Shown: positions 49,189-57,768 of the stretch, one piece after another
Layout of the letters: every line of letters begins with the position of its first letter
Numbering within the stretch: position 1 is the first letter of the stretch
Assembly (NCBI GenBank): GCA_001460835.1
Contig: CYKH01002117.1
Span: 729 to 60,387 of the forward strand
Reading direction: 5' to 3'
DNA: 59,659 bases
Source of the DNA: Bodo saltans
Taxonomy: Eukaryota > Euglenozoa > Kinetoplastea > Eubodonida > Bodonidae
Program-made: the position numbers and the translations under genes
The notes under the pieces: model-generated
What the model was told of the DNA's origin: nothing
Seen by the model: only the letters and a program-made list of their open reading frames with translations
Databases searched by the model: none

Positions 49189-49515
49189 GCGGCTGTAAAC
49201 GTTTTCTTCTAGCAAACCTCACATTGAGGTTTCACTGGAGGAACTATGCTTTACATAACAACAGACGCGGCGATGTCGCCTAACATGATGGGGGTCTCCT
49301 GCTTTAAGCAGAATCCATCAGCTATCGGGCAGGCCTCGGCGATGACGCCTCACGAGGCCTCATCATATCACAGACTTTTCATTTTTGTCACAGATACTAA
49401 AACGGTGAAGATCAACTTGACAACCAATTTTTATTGTATGATGCATGTAGTGAGTTGTCCCTTCCTCGTTGTTTGTTGTGTCTGCTTTGAGGACCACAAA
49501 GAGCCACCTCTGGAG
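49189..49515 (+). other. Intergenic region with an 8-bp hairpin
   Basis: These 327 bases precede the preferred start of the next gene. An ATG at 49246 opens the same frame, but the encoded first 90 residues look like read-through spacer. A pyrimidine tract plus AG lies at about 49457-49495, consistent with splicing downstream of 49246. The stretch holds an inverted repeat, aggcctcg (49331-49338) and cgaggcct (49353-49360), separated by 14 bases. Confidence 0.5.
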
Positions 49516-52500
49516 ATGCCTAAAAGCAACGATGGTGATTCCTATCAGTCCTCACGAAGGTTGCTTGCGAACGAAGATCAAGAAGCAATGATCGATATCT
49601 CCCATCAAGTGCAGGAACTCTTTCATCGTCTAGATATTCCCATAGAGTCGATCCCCATAGGCACCGCGCTTCCGTGGAGGTCGTTTGAAAGTCTTCTGGT
49701 TAATCATGCCGTCCGTCGAGGGGGGTCAGCCTCAGCGTCATCAGCGGAAAGGACCCAATCATACCTGCACGATGCTTCAGCGCTGAACAAGCTCCGGCAG
49801 CCGAGCACAATTGAGAGCTCTCGCGCTGCAGTAGCGTCTTCTCCTACACGACGAATGAAGGCGGCGGAGCATTCTACCAACGTTACGTTCAATAGCAGTA
49901 AAACTCGTCCGTCGGTCGCTCCATTGTCTCCCATCAACGTTGGGAAGACAAAATTGGTGCCTCTACCAACCTCTGCTCGAGGCGGCGAAAGAAAGGTTTC
50001 TGCGCGTGATACCCCCCACCACCCAACGTCACCCCGTCACAAGCGCGGTACCGTGCACCACGCTACCACTGCAGAGGAAGAGACTGCCTACAATCCAGCA
50101 GTCCACAGTCTGTCGCTCATGCTGGTGAATGATTCTACACATGTTCCCACCATCGATTCTACCTTGCACGACATGAACGTTGCGATCCGCCGCATGGATG
50201 GGATGACGCAAGCATTGTCACTGGGGCAGCCGTTTCGTCAACGATTGCGAGAGACAGCGATTGAGCCTGGCGTTATCTACGACCCAGAACTGCGCCAAAT
50301 TGCTGATCTTCAGAGAACAGTAGAAATTCTTCGAAGTGATGTCGCCACACAGGCGTCGACGATTCGGCGCTTAGAGGGCGACTTGGAGGATAAGAGGCTG
50401 CTCATTATGCAGCTGCGCGAAGACTTACAATATTACCGCGCGAAAGATCCTTTCTCTGGAGACGAACTCGACGGTGACGACGAAGAGGAATATGAGGATG
50501 AAGATGATGAGGACAACGACAATCATTCCAATGACGACTCCAGCGAAAAAGGGTCTCCGCCTAGCGCAGCGCTTCCAACAGTTTCGATCATGAGCCCCCA
50601 ACGTCGAACAAGCGTTGCCAGCAATGTATCGAGTGCTGGAGTGCCGAGAGTAGCCTCATCCCCTACACTGCCGCCTGCCAGTGGTAGCGGTGTACCGTCG
50701 TCGCCTCCTCGTGGACCATCTCCGTTAGTGGAAACGATGCTCATGGCCTCCTCACCGACACAAGATGACCTTATCGCAGGAAACTACAGTTTTGTCGCAG
50801 CGACTTCAACTCAGTTTGAATCTCCGGAAGAACCCGGTTCGCTAACATCGCAGCCAGCGCAACCAGATGCGCCTGTCCCTATCAGTGCAGCGCCAACTAT
50901 TGTGTTAGAGCCTTCCCCGAGTGGTGTTGTCAGACGGAGGTCAGGAGGTGGTGCTGGTGCTTCACCTTCCTTCGCCCTCCCAAAGAAGGAACGCAAAGGT
51001 TTTGGTGGTGCTGCCGTGTCCATCAAGGAGCGGTTCCAAAATGCAGTCAGCAAGGCACTTCCCAGCGCCCATAGAGGACCACAGAGGCAACCACCACTTA
51101 TGCGGACGTCACGTGGACTACCATCGTCCGACGGGTCTGCAGCGCTGTCCGCCGTCAACCTTCGATCACGGTTATCGATTTCAGCTGTCACTGCGTTTCG
51201 TGAGGCAGTGGTCGATTCCATCACCAGACGGCACATAGTGATGGGCTTCAGCACGTTTGAGGCGGTCAAGAGAGGTGCTCTGTACGAAGCATCCATGGTA
51301 GACCGTATTGTCTCTGCGAAACCACAGACATCAAACGAACCTGCAGCTCAGTCTGGATCAGCTTTTCGCCGCGTAGCATCCCTTCGCCGTGAATCCACAA
51401 CGATGTCAATGTTTCCGCCCCAAAATGCATCGTCTACCGCTGAGCAAGCTGAAAAAAATGACGTGGCATTTGAGGACGCACTGAACTTCTTCACCTCAGC
51501 TGCCCTTCGTATTCTTGACAATCCACAGTACAGTGGAGTACGAACAACGCCATTCGCTCAAGAATTGTTTTTCTTAGGCATTGCGTTCTCGCACAAAGCG
51601 TTGGTTGAGGCATCGCTTGAGCCAAGTGTCTGGAGTACTGCATCACAGCTAGCGATGTTTTTTATCGAAAGCACCGTCAAAGACTTTGGCGGGTATATTG
51701 TTTCCGATGAAAACCAAGAATATGTTACCGTTTTTGACAACGCTCGTTCGGCGATCATGTGTGCGCTCGAACTTCAATTTCAGCTTGCCAATACCACATC
51801 GTTCACTTGGCCAGCTGAGCTTGAGGCGCACCCACTTGCTGGAGCAACTCGAGATTTATCATCCAACGACAAACGTTTTCTTTGGCGTGGCCTTCGACTC
51901 GGCATGTACATCGACGTCGTTCCTTCAGGCAACTCGACGAGTGTCAGAGATGTGTGCGACAATGGAGGCGTCATTTACAACGGCTATGCAGCTCGCGTTT
52001 GTCAATGGGCCGCCGCACATCTTGCGCCCGCCGGGTCGATCTTGCTGCAAGACAGAATGAAGCCGCACATTATGCACCAGATGGTAGAACTGGAAGATCC
52101 AACATTGGAATTCTGGACGTGGCGGTTCCTCCCTGGGGCAACGGCACCCACCAAGCTATTCGACTTGTACCACCGATGCCACACCGCTCGACGCCAAGAG
52201 CATCATCACACAATGCGTCTCTTGTATTTCCCGTTGCAATTGCGAGTATTGACTGATGCTGATGCCCCTGCAACATTGGAGCGATATGTCAATTTGCACA
52301 ACCAAACAGCTGCAAAGCAAGGAATCAAGCCAGTCACTCGCGAAGACGACTCTATTCTTGGATTGGAAGGCCCTGTGGAACAGCGACTTGCTAAGCTCCG
52401 GGAGCTACCAGTGCCCACGAGCGACGACCTTGCACGTCCCGGTGACGAGGAAGTGTTCTTGTCGCACATTTCAATGCTCGCCAATCCGCCAGTGCCTGAT

Positions 52501-54756
52501 GGATTCGCCACGCTGCCCAATGGAGATGTGTGCCTAATCGTCGTTACGATTCCCTCGTACGATGACATTGTCCGCTTTGTGGATGACGCGTTGGCGAGCT
52601 CCTACGCCCGCCGAATCTTCCGCACTGTGCGTGAGTTAGCGTTGAAGCAAGAGTTTGGAAGTTTGTCGTTTGTTCGATGCAAACGTGACCGCATTATGTA
52701 TGTGACGCCTGAACCCATGGATGCGATTCGATTTGCTTTGGTCTTGCAAGATCAACTGTTCCAGCTCTCGCCGTGGCCACGGGATGGATCCCTCCCCCCT
52801 GGACTGATGGCCATTTTAGAGCCCCGCAAGCTTAACGGGAAGCTGATCACCGAAGGCCCGTCGGTCAACTGCTCACTTCATTACTCCAAAGCGAAGCCGA
52901 TGGTGGAGACGTACTCCCTTCAGCAAGCGTATTACGTAGGCACCGAAGTCAGTCTGCTGGAACACATGACATGGAACGCACCTGAGTGCACCCACTCTGT
53001 GTACTTATCCGACACCATGTATGCCGTGTACTATGCACGGGAGAAGGAGCTCACACTTCCCCAACCGTTTGTAGAGTGCGTCGGATTGATTGGGCGTCCC
53101 AATGAGCCGCTTCGTGCGTTGTACAGCATGACGCCACGGTTTTCTGTTGCGTGCCTCTCGATCTTTCCTTCCGCCTGCTGGTTTTGGTACCGCCGCTTTG
53201 TGGCTCGTCGGCAGTTGCTGGAAGCCAACAGTGGCGGTGGTGGTGGACGGCGGGGTAGTGTTCTTGGAGGAGGACCGGGTACTGGTGTAGAGCACGGTGT
53301 TCTTCGATTTTCTCCTCTTAAGTTCACTCATCAAGAGCTGCGAGCGCTGCGTCGTTACTACTCCGCAGCGGACAAGGTTCACCGTGAGCGTCAGCTGCTT
53401 CCCACCTACACTTCCCTTTCCTCCTCGAACACCATCACGTCAACCAAGACGCAGTCGTTGTGCGCAAAGATGTTCTTTGACTGCAGCAGGCGGGAGAATC
53501 GCATCCAGGGATCCCTTCTAGCCGCCGCGATTAGCCTTGCAACACATCGTGGTCGACGAGAAGATTTTGTGCTGGCCGAAAGCGTCGAACGATCTGCGAT
53601 GGAGTTGCATGACACCATTCTGCCTCCTGTAGCACTTGGGCGTGATATCATCGGCCCTTCTGTAGATTTCGGTGCCTTTGTCGAGTTAGCGGGGATGGGT
53701 GGATCTACAGGACACAGCGCGTTTGTGCATCTTCATCACGGCTCTCACTCTTCCATGTCAACACCAAAGTCTAGCAGTCACCATCTCAATCGATCAAGCT
53801 CCAGTCGAGGTGGCATCGGTGGTGATCAGCCGCGGCGTTTACTGCAGCCACAACCGCTTACGTTAGGAGGTGGACAGAACGTTCAATCCCCGCGAGAGAT
53901 CGTCGGAGAGACGCCTGCGGATGGTAGCATCGATAACCACGAAGTGCGGGCACTGTATGAGATTGATATCGATAACCACGAAGTGCGGGCACTGTATGAG
54001 ATTGATAAGGAACGGCAATTTATGGTGCAACGCTCCAAAAAGATCGAAAGTGAAGTGCGTGTGGCGCATCAAGCCGTGAGTCACTTTGTGCACAATATGG
54101 AGGGGTACATTTCTCAACTCCTCTCCACTCAAGCCAAGCGAGTTTCTGACGAAGAATTCATTCTGTTGTTCATGCGGAAGATTCACGATGTTCGAGCTCA
54201 GTCCAAGAAGCAATTGGATAGTGAGGACGATGCCTCCACAACAATTGGCGATGAAGGAGATGACAGCAAGGACGGCAGTGACAGCGACGACGAAGAAGAC
54301 ACTGCGAAGAAGCGCAGCAACGACGAAGAGGCTGCGTTCCAAATGAACTTCGAGAAGGTACGAGTGAACGAGACGTGGCAGGACTCTCTCGCCGGTGTTG
54401 TCGAACAAGACGCCGATGGAGCAGACTACGACCCGGTGCTATTGTGCAGGAGTATGGTGGGCCTCCTGTGCAGACATTTCCTTTCCCTGCGCACTGTCAG
54501 CCGGAGGATGCAGCGTGTGAATGACAGTCTTGAGCGTGCGCAGCGAACAATGGATCCGAACACTCGAATAGGCAAGGCAGTGGAGCTCGTGTCAGAGAGC
54601 GACATGCAACGCCGTGAGGTGGAGTTGGCCACTTCGGCAGAGCAAGCGTCCCGCGTCATGCAGCTGGGTGCCATAGAAGAGTCCAATATTGGTGAGGCCA
54701 TGTCGAAGAGCATGCATCGTTCCACACGAAGAAAAGAGGATGATGATGAGGACTAG
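49516..54756 (+). CDS. Large protein with two degenerate nucleotidyl-cyclase homology domains
   Basis: The 1746-residue protein begins with a disordered, Ser-rich third including a coiled coil (about 255-315) and an acidic stretch (DDEEEYEDEDDEDNDN). Two segments resemble class III cyclase catalytic domains. The first (about 660-860) has GGYIVSDENQEYVTVF, NARSAIMCALELQFQL, WRGLRLGMYIDV and IYNGYAARVCQWAAAHLA. The second (about 990-1165) has LPNGDVCLIVVTIPS, FVRCKRDRIMYVTPEPMDAI and RFALVLQDQLFQLSPWP. In both, the usual FTDI and GD...F metal-ligand positions are replaced, so catalysis is unlikely and a regulatory or structural role is inferred. The C-terminal third is coiled coil with an acidic patch. 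No membrane helix is seen, unlike receptor cyclases. The start at 49516 follows a pyrimidine tract and AG. Confidence 0.7.
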   Translation: MPKSNDGDSYQSSRRLLANEDQEAMIDISHQVQELFHRLDIPIESIPIGTALPWRSFESLLVNHAVRRGGSASASSAERTQSYLHDASALNKLRQPSTIESSRAAVASSPTRRMKAAEHSTNVTFNSSKTRPSVAPLSPINVGKTKLVPLPTSARGGERKVSARDTPHHPTSPRHKRGTVHHATTAEEETAYNPAVHSLSLMLVNDSTHVPTIDSTLHDMNVAIRRMDGMTQALSLGQPFRQRLRETAIEPGVIYDPELRQIADLQRTVEILRSDVATQASTIRRLEGDLEDKRLLIMQLREDLQYYRAKDPFSGDELDGDDEEEYEDEDDEDNDNHSNDDSSEKGSPPSAALPTVSIMSPQRRTSVASNVSSAGVPRVASSPTLPPASGSGVPSSPPRGPSPLVETMLMASSPTQDDLIAGNYSFVAATSTQFESPEEPGSLTSQPAQPDAPVPISAAPTIVLEPSPSGVVRRRSGGGAGASPSFALPKKERKGFGGAAVSIKERFQNAVSKALPSAHRGPQRQPPLMRTSRGLPSSDGSAALSAVNLRSRLSISAVTAFREAVVDSITRRHIVMGFSTFEAVKRGALYEASMVDRIVSAKPQTSNEPAAQSGSAFRRVASLRRESTTMSMFPPQNASSTAEQAEKNDVAFEDALNFFTSAALRILDNPQYSGVRTTPFAQELFFLGIAFSHKALVEASLEPSVWSTASQLAMFFIESTVKDFGGYIVSDENQEYVTVFDNARSAIMCALELQFQLANTTSFTWPAELEAHPLAGATRDLSSNDKRFLWRGLRLGMYIDVVPSGNSTSVRDVCDNGGVIYNGYAARVCQWAAAHLAPAGSILLQDRMKPHIMHQMVELEDPTLEFWTWRFLPGATAPTKLFDLYHRCHTARRQEHHHTMRLLYFPLQLRVLTDADAPATLERYVNLHNQTAAKQGIKPVTREDDSILGLEGPVEQRLAKLRELPVPTSDDLARPGDEEVFLSHISMLANPPVPDGFATLPNGDVCLIVVTIPSYDDIVRFVDDALASSYARRIFRTVRELALKQEFGSLSFVRCKRDRIMYVTPEPMDAIRFALVLQDQLFQLSPWPRDGSLPPGLMAILEPRKLNGKLITEGPSVNCSLHYSKAKPMVETYSLQQAYYVGTEVSLLEHMTWNAPECTHSVYLSDTMYAVYYAREKELTLPQPFVECVGLIGRPNEPLRALYSMTPRFSVACLSIFPSACWFWYRRFVARRQLLEANSGGGGGRRGSVLGGGPGTGVEHGVLRFSPLKFTHQELRALRRYYSAADKVHRERQLLPTYTSLSSSNTITSTKTQSLCAKMFFDCSRRENRIQGSLLAAAISLATHRGRREDFVLAESVERSAMELHDTILPPVALGRDIIGPSVDFGAFVELAGMGGSTGHSAFVHLHHGSHSSMSTPKSSSHHLNRSSSSRGGIGGDQPRRLLQPQPLTLGGGQNVQSPREIVGETPADGSIDNHEVRALYEIDIDNHEVRALYEIDKERQFMVQRSKKIESEVRVAHQAVSHFVHNMEGYISQLLSTQAKRVSDEEFILLFMRKIHDVRAQSKKQLDSEDDASTTIGDEGDDSKDGSDSDDEEDTAKKRSNDEEAAFQMNFEKVRVNETWQDSLAGVVEQDADGADYDPVLLCRSMVGLLCRHFLSLRTVSRRMQRVNDSLERAQRTMDPNTRIGKAVELVSESDMQRREVELATSAEQASRVMQLGAIEESNIGEAMSKSMHRSTRRKEDDDED
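53929..54006 (+). repeat. Perfect 39-bp tandem duplication
   Basis: Two identical 39-base copies, 53929-53967 and 53968-54006, lie head to tail within the large cyclase-homology gene. They are in frame and encode IDNHEVRALYEID twice. Complete identity suggests a recent duplication by slippage or unequal exchange, or an assembly duplication. Confidence 0.97.
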
Positions 54757-54898
54757 TCCTCTGTTGACTTGTTGTTGTAGAGAAAGAGAGTGGAGAACGA
54801 TCAACTGTAGATTATGCTTGCGGGAAACTTCTCCCCCCTCGTATGTCATAGTGTTTAACACTTTGAAATCAGTTCATTTTCTTTCTCCTCTTTGTTGT

Positions 54899-54900
54899 AG
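54899..54900 (+). promoter_or_regulatory. Probable spliced-leader acceptor AG, very short 5' UTR
   Basis: The tract ttttctttctcctctttgttgt ends in AG, two bases before the ATG at 54903. If this AG is used, almost no 5' UTR beyond the spliced leader remains. It is the first AG after the tract and therefore the expected choice. Confidence 0.6.
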
Positions 54901-54902
54901 CG

Positions 54903-55484
54903 ATGGCATCGTCTTACATCAACGCGGCAGCGTCAGGATCTGACGGCATTGCCCCGCTACCTGTCGCACGTGCCTCGATTTTTATTGAGGGAGATTGCGT
55001 CGGAGTGCGAAGAAAAGCGACACACACACATCAAATGAACAGCGGCACTGCCAATGCTCCACGTGGAATGGCATCGTCGTCCATGTCGAGCTCAGCCCAT
55101 GCCCTGCATGACGACGAGAGATTGGGTGGCCACAAGCAGCAATATGCCCACGTGAGCAATTGGCTTCAACAGGCCAGGATGCACGAGGTCGTCTCTCACC
55201 GTGCAGAAAAGTTTTCAACCCCTCGTGAGAAATGGGCCCGTGCAGCAATCCGAGCCTCAACACCTCCGCGAGGAGTAGGTGGAGGAGGTGTGTCGCCGTT
55301 GCGTACTCGAGAACCTATCCGTTACTCGATTCGACGTGCTCATGACGTGCTCCGTGAAGTGGAGACACGAAGCACTGGTAATTTGCTTCGCGCCGCCTCT
55401 CCAGTTATGGGAAGACCTTTGCAAACGATCCGCCCCAATGGGCTCCCAGGCCCTGGATCCTACACACTACCCTCGCAGTTTTGA
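54903..55484 (+). CDS. PGPGxY (STOP/SHIPPO-like) protein
   Basis: The 193-residue protein is basic and mostly disordered. It ends with GLPGPGSYTLPSQF, the PGPGxY signature of sperm-tail PG-rich (STOP/SHIPPO) repeats, proteins associated with axonemal and other stable microtubules. Only this single clear copy is visible. A helical segment (about 78-110; YAHVSNWLQQARMHEVVSHR) precedes Arg-rich sequences. Several inner methionines (for example MNSGTANAPRGMASSS) could serve as alternative starts, but the acceptor two bases upstream supports 54903. A microtubule-related role is suggested by the motif alone. Confidence 0.65.
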   Translation: MASSYINAAASGSDGIAPLPVARASIFIEGDCVGVRRKATHTHQMNSGTANAPRGMASSSMSSSAHALHDDERLGGHKQQYAHVSNWLQQARMHEVVSHRAEKFSTPREKWARAAIRASTPPRGVGGGGVSPLRTREPIRYSIRRAHDVLREVETRSTGNLLRAASPVMGRPLQTIRPNGLPGPGSYTLPSQF

Positions 55485-55647
55485 GATGGTGACGCTGTGT
55501 GTTTGTACTCTACCAGTCACTTTTTCTTAATGAGTAATGGGCAGAGGAAGACGTGTGCGTCAACGATGCATGCACTCATACGGTTCATTGCTGTCTGTCA
55601 GCTAGAAAGGTTACTCCACAACGTATATTTAGTAGAAATTTGAAAAG

Positions 55648-57567
55648 ATGAACAGCATTGCTATCACCTCCACTTCGGAAGCCTCCGCGAAGTTGCCGCC
55701 CACGTCCAAGCCAACAACAGCTGCAAACTACCTGCTGACCAAGGAGTACATCATGAAGGAGTGCGTGCGTCAAGGTTATTACCGCACCCCTTCATGCAAC
55801 GAAAAGTTGTATCTTCACCACAAAGGCTTCGACGGCGTCGACCCGACTGCGTTCAAGGAATACACCGACGTCAAAGTACTGTGGTTAGAGGGCAACTGTT
55901 TTTCCTCCCTTAGCTGTGGCAAGCTGACTGTCACACCGGAGCAACAATCTGAAACCGCTGCTACAGTGGTGAGCGAAGTAGAAGTGAAGTCAGACGAAGT
56001 TGCGTTCGACACAAGCACCGCATCGCCAAAGAAGGAACGCGAGTCATCAGTCGAAGGCAATACTGCCGCGCCTTCCAAGTCTGGCAACAACAAAACTCAA
56101 ACGGAAACAACAACTGCCGACTCTGTCGCATCCTCGCCTGCTGTGAAAGAGGAGGTTGACATCTTTGACACCATGTACCCCACGCTTCGCCAACTGTTCT
56201 TGCACGGAAATTTATTCAACGAGATGCCCAACTTACAAGCGTTTGAGAAATTAGACACGATCAATCTGTCTGACAATTTTATTCCGCGAATTGAATCGTT
56301 CTGCTCATACTGGCGATCAGCTGCAGAAATGGATGAGGGTGCGAAGGACGACGAACAACTTCCATCACCTCAAAAGTCTGCTGCCGCAGTGGTGTCTCAC
56401 ACCGGAGCGCAGCCTGCAACTCTGAAGCGCGATGCGAATGCGATGGCTGCTCTTCGCGCGAAGGTCGATAAGTGGGCCTCGCGCTGCAAACATGCACCAC
56501 TAGATGAAAAGAACAAGTGCCTTTGTTCCACTCTCTCCACGCTTACGATGAAGAACAACCACCTGAAGACAGCCGACGATATTGCCGCGTTGTTATGTTA
56601 CAAGAACTTGTCCGTCCTGGATCTTTCCACCAACAAACTAGAAGATGGTGAGGCAGTGCTTGAGATTTTAGAGCGCATGCCGAACCTGAAAGCGCTTCAG
56701 CTTTCTGGCAATCCTTGCGTTCGAGCCATCACCAATTATAGGAAAACTGTCATTGCACGATGCAAGCTTCTCCTTCACCTCGATGACCGCCCAGTGTTCG
56801 ACGACGAACGTCGACTTGTCAACGCATGGGCTACCGGTGGCTTGGACGCCGAGAAGAAAGAGCGGCAGTTGATGAAGCAAGAGGAGGAAGCCCGCCAAGA
56901 GCGCCGCCTTCGAGAGTTCCGTGAAATGATGGCAGCGGCACGCGGTGAAGCTGCACTTGACACGTCAACGGAGGATGACACGGACAGCAACCCCACACCA
57001 TCCAGCCAATCCGAAGATGAGACGTCCAACTCAAACAAGAATGCGATTGTCCCCACCCCACCCAGCCAATCCGAAGATGAGACGTCCAACTCAAACAAGA
57101 ATGCGATTGTCAGCAACAAAGAGAAGCGACCAAAGACGGCACCGGCATCCAGCGGACGAGTATTGTCATCAAACCAGCGTAGCACAACGCAGCACACAGA
57201 GTTCTATGAGAGGAATTACGGAAGCAAGCGTGATCCCGAGGACGAGCCTCAATCGCCACCAGCTGCTGTGGCTACACAGGAGGCTGATGTGGTGAACCCA
57301 GAGGCTCCCTCTTCGTCGTTGCCAGGGGATGGGCCTAACAGTGTTTCTTTTGGCAATTTCCGTGTCGTCTCAAAGTCGACGCCGACGGGTCATCAAACTG
57401 CCCCCGCAACGTCAGCGCTGTGTGGTGGTCGTCAAGTGTCCAAGTCAGCGGCTCAACAACATGCTGATCCAATGCAAATGGAGCAGGTTGCAGTTCCCTC
57501 GACGCTCCCACCAATTGCCGACGACGATGATGATGAAGAAGTGTGGGTGCCTCAGCCCAAGAAGTGA
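55648..57567 (+). CDS. DNAAF1: Axonemal dynein assembly factor 1 (LRRC50/ODA7)
   Basis: This cytosolic factor helps preassemble axonemal dynein arms. The leucine-rich-repeat core follows DNAAF1 closely: NEKLYLHHKGFDGVD, VKVLWLEGNCFSSL, LRQLFLHGNLFNEMP, LDTINLSDNFIPRIE, LSVLDLSTNKLEDGE and LKALQLSGNPCVRAIT. The capping block is NYRKTVIARCKLLLHLDDRP with VFDDERR and an AWATGG segment, and the AEKKER stretch then begins a coiled coil. Two features differ from animal proteins: an acidic Ser/Thr/Lys-rich insert of about 75 residues after the first repeat (about 95-170) and a Ser/Pro-rich C-terminal tail. The gene contains a 60-bp duplication. Its function fits the nearby light-chain gene DNALI1. 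Confidence 0.93.
   Translation: MNSIAITSTSEASAKLPPTSKPTTAANYLLTKEYIMKECVRQGYYRTPSCNEKLYLHHKGFDGVDPTAFKEYTDVKVLWLEGNCFSSLSCGKLTVTPEQQSETAATVVSEVEVKSDEVAFDTSTASPKKERESSVEGNTAAPSKSGNNKTQTETTTADSVASSPAVKEEVDIFDTMYPTLRQLFLHGNLFNEMPNLQAFEKLDTINLSDNFIPRIESFCSYWRSAAEMDEGAKDDEQLPSPQKSAAAVVSHTGAQPATLKRDANAMAALRAKVDKWASRCKHAPLDEKNKCLCSTLSTLTMKNNHLKTADDIAALLCYKNLSVLDLSTNKLEDGEAVLEILERMPNLKALQLSGNPCVRAITNYRKTVIARCKLLLHLDDRPVFDDERRLVNAWATGGLDAEKKERQLMKQEEEARQERRLREFREMMAAARGEAALDTSTEDDTDSNPTPSSQSEDETSNSNKNAIVPTPPSQSEDETSNSNKNAIVSNKEKRPKTAPASSGRVLSSNQRSTTQHTEFYERNYGSKRDPEDEPQSPPAAVATQEADVVNPEAPSSSLPGDGPNSVSFGNFRVVSKSTPTGHQTAPATSALCGGRQVSKSAAQQHADPMQMEQVAVPSTLPPIADDDDDEEVWVPQPKK
56991..57110 (+). repeat. 60-bp tandem duplication in DNAAF1
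   Basis: Units 56991-57050 and 57051-57110 have a 60-base period and differ at only two positions near their 5' ends. They lie in frame in the disordered tail and encode a 20-residue Ser/Glu/Asn-rich repeat twice (PSQSEDETSNSNKNAIV core). Confidence 0.95.
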
Positions 57568-57768
57568 AGTGAGGTCGAGGCGTGGTACATAGACGTTTAG
57601 CCCGTTGTTGAAAAGTAGACTTATTATCAAAGTGTAGATGGAACAAGTGAGATAACTCGTATGGCATTTTTTTTAAAGAACCCCCATTTTGACATACGTT
57701 TTCGAGTGTTCTTTAAATGTTCTTCCTGTGATTTCCATCAGTGCATTTTTTCTGAATAAGTAGGCACC

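Noticed and set aside
49246-49515. N-terminal extension of the cyclase-homology protein from ATG 49246
   Set aside because: The 90 residues look like read-through spacer and contain a probable splice acceptor; not excluded, since 49246 is a true ATG.
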